Origin: JAYUJH01 sp043765375
GTDB taxonomy: Bacteria; Pseudomonadota; Alphaproteobacteria; Rickettsiales; UBA998
Assembly: GCA_043765375.1 (NCBI GenBank)
Contig: JAYUJH010000007.1
Span: forward strand, 1-49,350
Direction: 5' to 3'
Length of the DNA: 49,350 nt
Shown here: positions 7,203 through 16,870 of the stretch, one piece after another
How positions within the stretch are numbered: position 1 is the first letter of the stretch
Layout: each line of letters starts with the position of its first letter
The notes under the pieces: model-generated
What the model saw: only the letters and a program-made list of their open reading frames with translations
Told to the model about the DNA's origin: nothing
The model's database searches: none
Position numbers and translations under genes: made by a program

Positions 7203-10157
7203 TTAAGCATCTAAAACCCGTTGCCACCAACCTTTGCGTTTTGGTTCATCGCTTTTTTCTGGTGATTGATCTTGCTGGTTTTCCTGTAGAATGTTTTTAT
7301 TTTCATCAACCGTAATCATAATATTATTTTCTAATGTGGTATTATTTTCTAATGGTGTGATATTTATCGTGTCTTTATTTTCTATCTCATTATTAATTTT
7401 TTTATTATTCATCACCTCACTATTAATTTTCTCGTCATTCACCGCATCATTTTGTTGTGTTGATACAATCTCATCTGATTGTTCACTCGTTAATTGCGCA
7501 TCATCTGTTGCAATTTCTTGCTCTTCCAGTTTGCGACGTTGTTGATTTTTGCCACCTCGTTTGCCTCGCCTGCGACTTTTTTTCACAACTGCATCACCGC
7601 CTTCAGTTGCTATATTTTCCGCTTCATCATTGCTGATATCTTCGGTTGCTACAACATCAACTGCAACTATGATTTCTTCGGTTACATCTTTTTGTGCAAT
7701 ATTTTTCTCGTCACGCTCATCATGTTTATTATCACGTTTTCCATCATTTTTCCCCTCGTTTTTCCCGTCATTTTTTTCAGGGGGGCGAGTTTTAATCCGC
7801 TTGTTTTTGGCAGCAAACTTGCCTTTGCGTTCATTATTATTGGTTGACTCAAACCGAATATTCCCCTTGCCTTTGAAATTATAAACCATATCATGATTTT
7901 CAGGGTGCAATTCAAATGCAAAACTCACTTTGAAATCCACCGCTAATTTATCCAACATTGTGCGATGATTATTTAATAATTCCAACATTAATGCTTGCGA
8001 AAGCGAGATATTCACCTCGCCATTTTCATCATATTCGCTTAAAAAATATTGCAAATTACGCAATAATTGTAGCGCAACTGCCTCGGGCATTGGCACTCTG
8101 CCTGAACCTGAACAAGCGGGGCAAGCGTGTGTTGTGCTTTCCTCCAGCGATGACCCAATCCGTTGGCGTGAAAGCTCCAGCAATCCGAATGTGCTAATTG
8201 ATCCTATCTGGATTTTTGCTCTATCATTTTTCAATGCTTCTTTCAAGGCACGCTCAACATTGCGACGATATTTATGATATGACATATCAATAAAATCAAC
8301 CACAATTAAGCCACCTAAATTACGCAATCGCAACTGTCTTGCTAGCTCGTCACATGCTTCCAAATTAGTGCGATAAGCGGTTTCTTCCACATTTTTTTCG
8401 TTGGTGGAACGTCCCGAATTAACATCAACCGAAACTAATGCTTCCGTTGGGTTAAGCACCAAATAACCCCCTGATTTTAGCGGAGCAATTGGGCGATATA
8501 ATTCAGCCAACATGCTTTCAACGCCATATTCTGCTAGTAATGGTGCGGTTGCTTTATATTGCTTGATTTTCGGTGCATGTGAAGGCATTAGCAATTTCAT
8601 GAAATCTTTTGCTTTGCGATAAGCAACGTCACCTTGCACCAACACCCCCCCTTCTAAATGTCCGTCATAATGGTCACGAATGGAGCGTTTGATAATGTCG
8701 TTTTCTTCATAGACTAAAGCGGGGGCGATTGAACTGAGGGCATCTTCTCGCACTTGATTCCATAATTTAATTAAATATTCATAATCACGTTTAATTTCAG
8801 CTTTGCTGCGATCAAGCCCTGCGGTGCGAATAATTGCACTCATACCGCTAATTTCTTTCAATTCGTCGGATATTTCCCGCAATCTTTTACGATCTTCACC
8901 ACTGCCAATTTTGCGTGATATTCCACCAGCTTTGGGCGAGTTTGGCATCACCACACAATAACGTCCTGCAAGCGAAATATATGTGCTGACCGAAACTCCT
9001 TTATTGCCACGCTCTTCCTTCACCACTTGAACCAACACTAGCTGCCCCGGTTTTAGCACTTCTTGAATCTTATAACGGCGATGCACGGGATAATTATTAC
9101 GGCGCAATTCTTCCGTTTCATCGGGGCTGCCTGCCTCAATTATTGTTTCACTGCCATCATGTTGTTCGTGATTATTTCTTTGTGGTTTTGGACGCTTTGT
9201 TTTTTCTTTTGCATCTGTGATTTCTGCAACTTCCGCTACTTCCCTAATCTCTGAAATCTCTCCATTTTCTGAAATCTCTCCAGTTTCCGAGGTGGCGATT
9301 AAATTAGCATCGTCATTTTCCACTGACATAGCAATTGGGGCGATTAGTTTGCTATCATCATCATCACCTGATTTTGCTTCTGGCTCTTGTGGCGTCACAT
9401 TATCATGTGGTTCATTATCTGATGCCTGATTGCCGCTGATGGCGTTGTTAGTCTCCGCAACAACAACATCTTGCCCCGCATTAATTGCTTGCTGTATCTC
9501 GGGGGTAACTTCATTTGCATCTTGATGATTTATTGCGGTGATGATTTCGCCATCATGTGAAACTATATGTTCTGGTGATATATTTTCTTCAAGTTCCGTC
9601 GCTTCTGTTGCAATTTCAAAATTACGTTTATTTAAGTTCTTTCTTCTGCCACCACGGCGGCGCACTTTGCCTTTTGTTTGTTGCTCTAGTTCAGCTTTTT
9701 CTGCATTATCATCATTATTATCATTATTATTTATATTAGCGGGTTTGGGCTTTGCCCCTGATTTATTGGCGTTTGCCTGATTGGGGCTTGATGCTGCTTT
9801 CGGTTGATTAGGGGTTGATGGTGCATCAGCATCTTCATCATCATCTTCAAGGCTTTCAAGCTCAGCCATTCGCTCCATTTCTTCTTGCAATTTTTTGCGA
9901 TCTTCCACGGGAATCTGATAATAATCATGATGGATTTCTGAAAATGAGAGAAATCCTTGTTTATCACCGCCATATTCCACAAAAGCTGCTTGCAATGAAG
10001 GCTCAATGCGGGTGATTTTCCCGAGATATATGTTGCCTTTTATCTGTTGTTTAGATTTTGAGATGAAATCAAAATGTTCAATATCACCATTTTGCAACAC
10101 CACAACACGGGTTTCTGATGCGTCTGCTGCATCAATTAACATTATATTATTATTCAT
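7203..10157 (-). CDS. rne: Ribonuclease E/G
   Basis: A 984-residue RNase E, the endonuclease that starts mRNA decay and processes rRNA and tRNA. The S1 domain begins at about residue 38 (GNIYLGKITRIEPSLQAAFVEYG) but is split by an acidic, low-complexity insertion (about 90-345) before resuming at VHRRYKIQEVLKPGQLVLVQV. The catalytic DNase I-like part has VSVDVNSGRST at about 575 and IVVDFIDM at about 615, and the Zn-link is CPACSGSG at about 680. The C-terminal tail (about 780-984) is disordered, with basic and acidic blocks, and ends in RKGWWQRVLDA. AAGGAAA precedes the start. The split S1 is usual for alphaproteobacterial RNase E. Confidence 0.95.
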   Translation of the reverse strand: MNNNIMLIDAADASETRVVVLQNGDIEHFDFISKSKQQIKGNIYLGKITRIEPSLQAAFVEYGGDKQGFLSFSEIHHDYYQIPVEDRKKLQEEMERMAELESLEDDDEDADAPSTPNQPKAASSPNQANANKSGAKPKPANINNNDNNDDNAEKAELEQQTKGKVRRRGGRRKNLNKRNFEIATEATELEENISPEHIVSHDGEIITAINHQDANEVTPEIQQAINAGQDVVVAETNNAISGNQASDNEPHDNVTPQEPEAKSGDDDDSKLIAPIAMSVENDDANLIATSETGEISENGEISEIREVAEVAEITDAKEKTKRPKPQRNNHEQHDGSETIIEAGSPDETEELRRNNYPVHRRYKIQEVLKPGQLVLVQVVKEERGNKGVSVSTYISLAGRYCVVMPNSPKAGGISRKIGSGEDRKRLREISDELKEISGMSAIIRTAGLDRSKAEIKRDYEYLIKLWNQVREDALSSIAPALVYEENDIIKRSIRDHYDGHLEGGVLVQGDVAYRKAKDFMKLLMPSHAPKIKQYKATAPLLAEYGVESMLAELYRPIAPLKSGGYLVLNPTEALVSVDVNSGRSTNEKNVEETAYRTNLEACDELARQLRLRNLGGLIVVDFIDMSYHKYRRNVERALKEALKNDRAKIQIGSISTFGLLELSRQRIGSSLEESTTHACPACSGSGRVPMPEAVALQLLRNLQYFLSEYDENGEVNISLSQALMLELLNNHRTMLDKLAVDFKVSFAFELHPENHDMVYNFKGKGNIRFESTNNNERKGKFAAKNKRIKTRPPEKNDGKNEGKNDGKRDNKHDERDEKNIAQKDVTEEIIVAVDVVATEDISNDEAENIATEGGDAVVKKSRRRGKRGGKNQQRRKLEEQEIATDDAQLTSEQSDEIVSTQQNDAVNDEKINSEVMNNKKINNEIENKDTINITPLENNTTLENNIMITVDENKNILQENQQDQSPEKSDEPKRKGWWQRVLDA

Positions 10158-10781
10158 TGTAACTATTTCCTTAAAAAATCAGCAAAAACTAATTTCGCAA
10201 GGTGCTAATAACTAAATATATATGAGTTGCAACATGATTTATGCGAATGATAATCGCTTAAATTGCGCAATTTTGTTTCCATGAATTATGATTTAACCAT
10301 CATCGCATTGTCACAAAAATTAACATCATATAATTATTTATATATAAAAACCATTATTCAAAAAATCGGATTATTAAAAAATTGAATTATCAAAAAGTTT
10401 AGTTGTTTCAGCACCTTAAAAAAATTAAAGTTGTTGCTGCTTTGTTTGTTTGAATTAAAAAAGCGTGCAAAAACCTATGATTGCGCTTTAACTAATATTT
10501 TTAATTGTTACGTTGTTGATATGTTGCAAATATGTGTTTTTAATGTTTTTCATAAAATCTAATTCTCTATATATATTTAATGTATTTTTATATAATCCCT
10601 AACGGCACCGCGCTTTTAGGGATATTTGTCACAAAAATTGTGACTTGGTTATTTGTTTCATGCCATATTATGCTGGATTTGCTGCAATCTTTAGATTAAA
10701 AAGATGCACACATAAGACAAACATAATAATGTAAATATATTTCATTCGCAATTAAACCCTGATTTATAGTAATAATCAAGC
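10158..10781. other. Long divergent intergenic region between rne and the amidase
   Basis: 624 bp of very AT-rich DNA without a credible gene. It must hold the promoters and 5' leaders of both divergent genes. The only clear structures are two adjacent hairpins at 10596-10644. Enterobacterial rne has a long structured leader used for autoregulation, so a long leader would be plausible here too, but no sequence similarity is claimed. Confidence 0.5.
10596..10644. promoter_or_regulatory. Tandem hairpins in the rne/amidase leader region
   Basis: The first hairpin is TCCCTAA (10596-10602), a 13-base GC-rich loop, and TTAGGGA (10616-10622). The second is GTCACAA (10628-10634), loop AAA, and TTGTGAC (10638-10644). 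They are about 140 bp before the amidase start and about 440 bp before rne. The second palindrome could equally be a protein operator. Confidence 0.4.
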
Positions 10782-12038
10782 ATGTTCTTTCATTTTGTCA
10801 AAATTATTTTCGCTGTGCTATGGATTTCCTCCATTTTGATGATGTTGGAGGTGAAAATAGCTGTAGCTGCTCCAAATATTGCAAGCCTCACCTTCAAGGA
10901 AGCGCAAGGGCGGGAATTGGTGAATGTCACTAGCAATTCCAACATTAAAGTGTTGCGCCATTTCATGTTGCCAAGCCCCAACCGTTTGGTAATTGATGTT
11001 GAGCGGGTGGGAAATAATCAGGTGGCAATTCCACTGACAAGCGATAACTCAATCATCAAAATAATACGTTTTGGACATTTTAACGAAACAACTAGCCGAA
11101 TTGTGCTGGAGTTAAGGCAGGATAATAATAACAAAGTTGAGTATCATGTGACGCAAGCGAGCAAAAGTTTTGCCATTCAAGTGAAGGGTAATAAGCAAAT
11201 TAAGGCTGCAAATACTCCCGTAAATACCTCAATTTCAAACGCCTCAGCTTCAAATGTTCCCTCTTTGCCTCCTTCAACTTCAATATTTGCGCCAATTCCA
11301 CGCTCCAAGCCAAATAATCAAACAACCCATATGCGCAACGCTAACTTGCCAATAATCGTGATTGATGCGGGACATGGTGGCAAAGACCCTGGTGCAATTG
11401 CTGGAATTATGGGCAGTAAAACTTATGAAAAAAACATTACCCTGCGTTATGCTTTGCATTTGCGCAACCATCTTAATAGCCTAAATCGTTATAATGTGGT
11501 GATGACTCGTTCAAGCGATGAGTTCATATTTTTGCATGATCGAGTCAAAATTGCCCGTGTTAATCATGGTGATTTGTTCATTTCCATTCATGCTGATACG
11601 GCCGCTGAAAAAGCTGCTCGTGGTATCTCGGTTTATACCGTATCGGAGCAATCATCTGATAGTGAGGCGGATATTTTAGCACAGCAAGAAAATGCAACTG
11701 ATGCAATTGGTGGCATTAAGTTCGCTGATGATAACCCTGAAGTGGCGGATATTTTGATAGATTTAGCAAGCCGTGACGCTCGCATTAAAGCCACTAACTT
11801 CGCTCTCACATTAGTGAAAAACTTTCAAACAAAAAGGCTGCACTTGCTGAGAAATCCCAACCGTTTTGCGGGTTTTAGGGTGCTTAAATCGCCAGATATT
11901 CCATCAGTGTTGATTGAGGTTGGGTTTCTCTCCAACCCAATTGATGAAATATTGCTCAATACTAACGATCATATGCAACAAATTAGCACCAGCATTGCGG
12001 CAAGTATTGCTCAATATTTGCAACAACATCATAATTAA
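10782..12038 (+). CDS. N-acetylmuramoyl-L-alanine amidase (AmiC-like)
   Basis: A 418-residue periplasmic peptidoglycan amidase that cuts the bond between muramic acid and the stem peptide during cell separation. A signal sequence or anchor covers residues 1-30 (hydrophobic stretch ending VAVAAP). An AMIN domain (about 33-130) usually targets such enzymes to the septum, and a Ser/Pro/Asn-rich linker follows. The zinc-dependent Amidase_3 domain (about 190-415) shows VIDAGHGGKDPGA, the Glu in TYEKNITL, the His in SIHADT and the catalytic Glu in VLIEVGFLSN. All key residues are present. gltX follows 99 bp later with its own leader. Confidence 0.93.
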   Translation: MFFHFVKIIFAVLWISSILMMLEVKIAVAAPNIASLTFKEAQGRELVNVTSNSNIKVLRHFMLPSPNRLVIDVERVGNNQVAIPLTSDNSIIKIIRFGHFNETTSRIVLELRQDNNNKVEYHVTQASKSFAIQVKGNKQIKAANTPVNTSISNASASNVPSLPPSTSIFAPIPRSKPNNQTTHMRNANLPIIVIDAGHGGKDPGAIAGIMGSKTYEKNITLRYALHLRNHLNSLNRYNVVMTRSSDEFIFLHDRVKIARVNHGDLFISIHADTAAEKAARGISVYTVSEQSSDSEADILAQQENATDAIGGIKFADDNPEVADILIDLASRDARIKATNFALTLVKNFQTKRLHLLRNPNRFAGFRVLKSPDIPSVLIEVGFLSNPIDEILLNTNDHMQQISTSIAASIAQYLQQHHN

Positions 12039-12084
12039 AACCAGTCTAAAGCATTAAAAATAGTCATTAAAATATAGCTATCAT

Positions 12085-12120
12085 TCACCCTTAACCATTA
12101 CCCCTTAACCCTCACCCTTA
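12085..12120. repeat. C-rich CCCTTAACC-like microsatellite before gltX
   Basis: Degenerate repeats of CCCTTAAC(C) stand just before the gltX start in an otherwise AT-rich gap. Similar tracts lie inside the PfkB kinase gene (6182-6215) and just before pgsA (45928-45956). Confidence 0.5.
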
Positions 12121-12137
12121 AATAGTAGAAAAATATT

Positions 12138-13541
12138 ATGTTAGATAAAGTTAAAGTTCGGTTTGCCCCTTCACCCACGGGATATTTGCATATTGGTGGC
12201 GCACGCACCGCATTATTCAATTATCTATTCGCTCGCCATAATGGAGGTGAGTTTTTGTTGCGTATTGAAGATACTGATAAAGCACGCTCCACCGATGCTG
12301 CGATTGAGGCGATTTATGATGGCTTAAATTGGCTAGGGATTGCACCTGATGCCCCGCCTATTTTGCAATCATCATGCATTGCACGTCATGCTGAAGTGGT
12401 GGCGCAAATGCTCGCTAATGGTACGGCTTATCATTGCTATATGAGTGCTGAAGAATTGGCAAGCAAACGGACGGAAGCACAAGCCAAAGGCGAGATATTT
12501 CGCTATGATGGAACATGGCGCAACCGCCATAAATCTGATGCTCCCACAGGAATTGAACCCTCAGTGCGGTTGCTTGCGCCTGAACTTGGCGAAATCACCA
12601 TTAATGACGGAGTGTTGGGGCAGGTGAGCGTTGCTTGCTGCGAACTTGATGATATGGTGTTATTGCGCTCTGATGGCACGCCGACTTATCTGCTTGCGGT
12701 TGTGGTTGATGATCATGATATGGGTATCACGCATATTATCCGTGGTGATGATCATTTTACTAATAGTTTTCGTCAAGCATTAATTTATAATGCGCTTGGT
12801 TGGGAGATTCCACAAATGGCGCATTTGCCATTAATCCACGGTGCAGATGGGGCGAAACTCTCCAAACGTCACGGTGCGCTTGGGGTGGATAGCTATCGTG
12901 ATGATTTGGGTTATTTGCCCGAGGCAGTGCGAAATTATCTATTGCGGCTTGGGTGGTCACATGGTGATGCAGAAATTATCAGTGATGCACAAGCGATTGC
13001 ATGGTTTTCAATGGAAGGGTTGGGCAAATCTCCCGCTCGGTTTGATTTTGAGAAACTAAACTCCATTAATGCGCATTATATGCGAGAGGCTGACTGTGAT
13101 TATATCGCCAAATTAGCGCAACCATTTTTGCAAAAAGCTGTGGGGCGAGATTTGAGTTTGTCAGAATATGAGATGTTCACCGCAATTTTGCCCGAGTTGC
13201 AATCGCGTGCTAACACATTGGTTGAATTAGCACAAAATGCAATATTTTTGTTTGTTGCGCCAACAGAATATAGCGATAAAGCGAATAAAATGCTGCAAAA
13301 AGCGCAATCATTATTGCCATTATTGCGGGAGAATATACAATCTTGGCAGGTTTGGGATAGCGCTAATATTCAATTATATTGTGAGCAATTCGCAACTGAG
13401 CATCAGATCAAGTTAGGCGAGGTGATGAACCCGCTAAGGGCAGCAATGACTGGCTCTCATGCTTCTCCCTCAATGTTTCATTTATTGCCATTGCTCGGGC
13501 GAGATGAAGTTTTGCAAAGATTAAAAAGGGTTGTTGATTAG
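12138..13541 (+). CDS. gltX: Glutamyl-tRNA synthetase
   Basis: A 467-residue class I aminoacyl-tRNA synthetase that charges tRNA with glutamate. The HIGH-type motif is in PSPTGYLHIGGART (about 11-24) and the KMSKS-type motif in KLSKRHGA (about 239-246). Between them is the long catalytic insertion with FTNSFRQALIYNALGW. The C-terminal helical anticodon-binding region ends with HLLPLLGRDEVLQRL. Many alphaproteobacteria carry two gltX copies, one of which can act on tRNA-Gln. Which form this is cannot be decided from the window. The start ATG follows a C-rich leader and has no clear ribosome site. Confidence 0.95.
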   Translation: MLDKVKVRFAPSPTGYLHIGGARTALFNYLFARHNGGEFLLRIEDTDKARSTDAAIEAIYDGLNWLGIAPDAPPILQSSCIARHAEVVAQMLANGTAYHCYMSAEELASKRTEAQAKGEIFRYDGTWRNRHKSDAPTGIEPSVRLLAPELGEITINDGVLGQVSVACCELDDMVLLRSDGTPTYLLAVVVDDHDMGITHIIRGDDHFTNSFRQALIYNALGWEIPQMAHLPLIHGADGAKLSKRHGALGVDSYRDDLGYLPEAVRNYLLRLGWSHGDAEIISDAQAIAWFSMEGLGKSPARFDFEKLNSINAHYMREADCDYIAKLAQPFLQKAVGRDLSLSEYEMFTAILPELQSRANTLVELAQNAIFLFVAPTEYSDKANKMLQKAQSLLPLLRENIQSWQVWDSANIQLYCEQFATEHQIKLGEVMNPLRAAMTGSHASPSMFHLLPLLGRDEVLQRLKRVVD

Positions 13542-13602
13542 TTAGGGATTGTGTTTTTGAAGTTATTCAATTAATATTATTTTGTTGTATTGGAATAATG
13601 TT

Positions 13603-13794
13603 GTGAGCAAAACTATAAATTGTGGAATATCTGGTCTTGTTCCATGGAGCTACAAACTAGTGGTAGCAGAAACCAAAACTAAAAAATCAATTGTTTTAGT
13701 TAATTGCGTCAAATACGTAGTAGTTCATCGTTTAATATTAGGAGGTGGGAGAAACCTTATAAGGCTATCATCTAGCGGTGAACAAATTGAGTAA
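13603..13794 (+). CDS. Possible small protein, 63 residues
   Basis: An open frame with a GTG start at 13603 preceded by GGA at 13592, or alternatively an ATG at 13582. The product (starting MSKTINCGISGLVPWSYKLV) has alternating hydrophobic residues and two Cys, with no signal peptide. I do not recognise it. Codon use (ATA, GTA, AGA, AGG) differs from the neighbours. This could mean a foreign gene, or that the stretch is instead a small RNA. A strong terminator begins 4 bp after the stop, which argues that something is transcribed here. Confidence 0.35.
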   Translation: MSKTINCGISGLVPWSYKLVVAETKTKKSIVLVNCVKYVVVHRLILGGGRNLIRLSSSGEQIE

Positions 13795-13797
13795 TTA

Positions 13798-13824
13798 ATG
13801 CGCTTATAATGCGCATTTTTTTTA
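13798..13824 (+). terminator. Rho-independent terminator
   Basis: AATGCGC (13798-13804), a 7-base loop, GCGCATT (13812-13818), then a run of T to 13824. It ends plus-strand transcription from gltX and/or the small gene before the convergent ispG. Confidence 0.85.
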
Positions 13825-13842
13825 ACAACTATAAATCATATT

Positions 13843-15054
13843 CTAACAACTATAAGTCCTTGCAATATAGGCCTCAACACGTTGCTTGAACTCAAGTGCA
13901 ATATTTTCACCCCGCAAAGTTGCAACTTTTGCGCCATCTTCAAATACGGGGGCGATTGGTGATTCTCCTGTGCCGGGCAGGGAGATACCAATATTTGCAT
14001 GTTTGGATTCTCCAGGGCCATTGACGATGCAACCCATCACCGCCACTTTCATTTCCTCCACCCCGACATATTGCTTGCGCCATTTTGGCATTTGCACCCG
14101 CAACCATGTTTGAATATCATTCGCCAAGGCTTGAAAATATGTGCTGGTAGTCCGTCCACAACCGGGGCAAGCAGTCACCAGTGGCATAAATGAACGTATT
14201 CCCATCACTTGCAATAATTCCTGTGCGACGATAACCTCCTCCGTGCGAGAAGCATTTGGCAGGGGAGTGAGCGAGATACGAATTGTATCACCAATTCCCA
14301 TTTGCAACAAAATCGCCAAGGCGGCAGTGGAAGCGACAATCCCTTTTGAGCCAATCCCAGCTTCTGTTAGCCCCAAATGCAGTGGATATTTGCACCTTGC
14401 AGCAAGCGAAATATATACCCGAATTAATGGTTGAACTTCACTCACTTTGCATGAAAGCAAAATATGATTTGATGGCATACCGATTGCTTCCGCCATGGCG
14501 GCACTTTCTAATGCGGAGATAATCAATGCTTCTTCGCTTACTGATTGTGCATCTTTTGGCTGTGGTAATGCGGCGTTTTCGTCCATTAATCTAGCTAATA
14601 TTGCTGGATCTAGGCTGCCCCAATTCACACCAATACGCACTGGTTTGTCATGTTTGAGTGCTGCCTCAATGATGCGAGCAAATTGCAAATCATGTTTTGC
14701 ACCATAGCCAACATTTCCCGGATTAATGCGATATTTCGCCAGTGCATCTGCCATTTCAGGGTAACTCTCAAGCAAGCGATGCCCGTTATAATGAAAATCA
14801 CCGACCAAAGGCACATTAATGCCCCTTATTACCAATCCATCACGCACATACGGCACGGCTTTTGCTGCTGCATCATTATTAACCGTCAAGCGCACAATTT
14901 GTGAACCAGCTTCGTATAATTCCGCCACTTGTGCGATTGTTGCGGGTATGTCTGCCGTATCAGTGTTGGTCATGGATTGTATCACAACGCCTGCACCACC
15001 ACCAATTTGCACATCACCCACCATCACGGCTTGAGATTTACGGCGCATTATCAT
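13843..15054 (-). CDS. ispG: 4-hydroxy-3-methylbut-2-enyl diphosphate synthase (flavodoxin)
   Basis: A 403-residue IspG (GcpE), the penultimate enzyme of the non-mevalonate isoprenoid pathway. It is a TIM-barrel followed by a C-terminal iron-sulfur domain. Typical segments are VVIQSMTNTDTAD near 25-37, LVGDFHYNGH near 80, and NPGNVGYGAKHD. The 4Fe-4S ligands are the cysteines in ACPGCGRT and in GCIVNGPGES, with the conserved Glu after the latter. It lies 3 bp after the RodZ-like gene, a pairing common in alphaproteobacteria. Another gene of the same pathway, dxr, is at 44656-45861. Confidence 0.96.
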   Translation of the reverse strand: MIMRRKSQAVMVGDVQIGGGAGVVIQSMTNTDTADIPATIAQVAELYEAGSQIVRLTVNNDAAAKAVPYVRDGLVIRGINVPLVGDFHYNGHRLLESYPEMADALAKYRINPGNVGYGAKHDLQFARIIEAALKHDKPVRIGVNWGSLDPAILARLMDENAALPQPKDAQSVSEEALIISALESAAMAEAIGMPSNHILLSCKVSEVQPLIRVYISLAARCKYPLHLGLTEAGIGSKGIVASTAALAILLQMGIGDTIRISLTPLPNASRTEEVIVAQELLQVMGIRSFMPLVTACPGCGRTTSTYFQALANDIQTWLRVQMPKWRKQYVGVEEMKVAVMGCIVNGPGESKHANIGISLPGTGESPIAPVFEDGAKVATLRGENIALEFKQRVEAYIARTYSC

Positions 15055-15057
15055 GAT

Positions 15058-15702
15058 TTAGAGAATATGCAATGTGGTTGACAAATCATGTAGTTGCTCA
15101 ACATCATGCAACCGCAATGGCAAATAACATTCCCACAATTTGCCATCTGCACCACGCTCCCGCAAACATGGAGGAGTTAGGCGAATAGCTTTCATATCAT
15201 GCCCTTGCATATAATTCTGCAAACTGGCAGGTATTGGGCGTATTAATGTTTGCACAGCGGGTTTGGCTGGTTGTTTATAAAACACGGCAATACTTAGTGC
15301 GAATATGACTAATGCTAACAATGAAAGCAAGATCTTCAATTCCGCATTAGCTTGTGATTTACTGATGATTGGAGTTTTTACTAGCTCTAAATATACCGCT
15401 TTGGGTTGCAATTTCTCCAGCATTTTTGCGGAGTCAAGGCGCAAATAATTAGCATATTTGCGCAAATAACCCCTCGCATAAACGCCCTCAGGCAGGTTGT
15501 TCCAATTGCCCTGCTCTAATGCGGTGATGTGATGCTCTGAAATCATCAAATCTGTTGCTACATCAGCAATTTCTAGCTTAAAATTACGCCGAGATTGGGC
15601 AAGTTGCACACCAATTTCTGCTAAACTTTCATTTGGCAATTTCACATTTGCGGAGGGCTTTAATGCTGCTCCCATTGCTGCGTATAAAGTTATGCTGCCC
15701 AT
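15058..15702 (-). CDS. RodZ-like helix-turn-helix membrane protein
   Basis: A 214-residue protein with a cytoplasmic Xre/RodZ-type helix-turn-helix (about 25-95: AEIGVQLAQSRRNFKLEIAD, then ISEHHITALEQGNW and GVYARGYLRKYANYL). A basic linker, one transmembrane helix (about 125-142, LLSLLALVIFALSIAVFY) and a periplasmic tail of about 70 residues follow. RodZ links MreB filaments to the cell wall and supports rod shape. The periplasmic part here is short compared with enterobacterial RodZ. It overlaps the upstream flavin oxidoreductase gene by 13 bp and is followed by ispG after 3 bp, so the three are likely one operon. Confidence 0.78.
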   Translation of the reverse strand: MGSITLYAAMGAALKPSANVKLPNESLAEIGVQLAQSRRNFKLEIADVATDLMISEHHITALEQGNWNNLPEGVYARGYLRKYANYLRLDSAKMLEKLQPKAVYLELVKTPIISKSQANAELKILLSLLALVIFALSIAVFYKQPAKPAVQTLIRPIPASLQNYMQGHDMKAIRLTPPCLRERGADGKLWECYLPLRLHDVEQLHDLSTTLHIL

Positions 15703-16754
15703 TTTTCCCCCTGCTCTAAAAAATCACATGCTTGGCTCAATAATTCCGTCATAATCGTTTGGATTGGCTCAATTTGCTGCACCATTCCAACTGACTGCCC
15801 CGCCATCACCGAGCCATTTTCCACATCACCATCAATTACTGCTTTGCGCAATGCTCCCGCCCAAAAATGCTCAATTTTTAGTTGTGCTGCTTTTTTATCC
15901 AACTCCCCGCCCCGATATTGCGCTATAACTTCCACTTGGGTGCGAGCAAAATCATCAGTTGCTTTGTTGGTGATTGCACGGACAGGAATCACAGGAAAAT
16001 CAGGATCAAACTGCACCGATGAAGTCGCATCGCGCGCTGAACTTTTGATGAATAATTGCTTAAAATTGTCATGCGCAATGCACTCACTCGCACAAACGAA
16101 CCTTGTTCCAAGCTGCACTGCTGCTGCCCCCATTTGCAAATATGTAGCGATTGTTTCGCCCCGCCCAATTCCCCCTGCTACAATCACTGGCACTTCACGA
16201 ATATTGGGTAAAATCTCCTGCGCAAGCACCGAAGTTGAAACTGAACCAATGTGACCACCCGCCTCGCTGCCTTCAATCACCAGTGCATCTGCCCCTAATT
16301 TCACCAATTTCTGCCCAATCGCTAATGATGGCGCAAAACATATGGCTTTGGCAAATTGCTTGATATGTGCAATGGTGCTGCCCTTTGGAATACCGCCCGC
16401 AAGCACCACATGTGTGACGCTGCATTTGCGACATATCTCAATTAATTCATCAAGTTGCGGGTGCATTAATATGATATTAACGCCAAATGGTTTGTTGGTT
16501 AATAATTTTGTTGCCTCAATTTCCACTTCCAACAAATGTGGAGGCATTGAACCGCAAGCAATCACGCCAAACCCACCTGCATTTGAGAGGCTTGCAACTA
16601 AATTGCGCTCTGAAATCCAAGACATTGCTCCACCCAAAATTGCATATTCACAACCGAATAACTCCAAGCCTTTATGCCATAAATGATGCAATTTATCCAT
16701 TTTATGATGAGTAAAATTGGTTTGATTGTCGTCTTGAGTGGTTGAGTATTCCAT
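15690..16754 (-). CDS. Nitronate monooxygenase-family flavin oxidoreductase
   Basis: A TIM-barrel FMN enzyme of the nitronate monooxygenase / 2-nitropropane dioxygenase family, 354 residues. Family marks are AILGGAMSWIS near the N-terminus, VLAGGIPKG, the catalytic-region SEAGGHIGSVST, and the FMN phosphate loop VIVAGGIGRGETIATYLQMGA followed by VQLGTRF. It may detoxify nitronates, but FabK-like enoyl reductases share this fold, so substrate is open. The first 18 residues are polar and not typical, and Met19 (16700) is an alternative start. Neither start has a clear ribosome site. It is the first gene of the cluster with the RodZ-like gene and ispG. Confidence 0.82.
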   Translation of the reverse strand: MEYSTTQDDNQTNFTHHKMDKLHHLWHKGLELFGCEYAILGGAMSWISERNLVASLSNAGGFGVIACGSMPPHLLEVEIEATKLLTNKPFGVNIILMHPQLDELIEICRKCSVTHVVLAGGIPKGSTIAHIKQFAKAICFAPSLAIGQKLVKLGADALVIEGSEAGGHIGSVSTSVLAQEILPNIREVPVIVAGGIGRGETIATYLQMGAAAVQLGTRFVCASECIAHDNFKQLFIKSSARDATSSVQFDPDFPVIPVRAITNKATDDFARTQVEVIAQYRGGELDKKAAQLKIEHFWAGALRKAVIDGDVENGSVMAGQSVGMVQQIEPIQTIMTELLSQACDFLEQGEKWAA

Positions 16755-16870
16755 AATAACAACTTATACACGCAAGTTTTTGTTATGGCTAGTGAAAAAA
16801 TTAGCGAATTATTAATAAATGAAATATTCTTTTGTTAAGAGATAAAACTCTATTTTTGTTGAGAGATAAA

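Noticed and set aside
7291..9780. Many plus-strand frames opposite rne rich in Phe, Ser and Leu
   Set aside because: They mirror the acidic and Asn-rich low-complexity parts of RNase E on the other strand.
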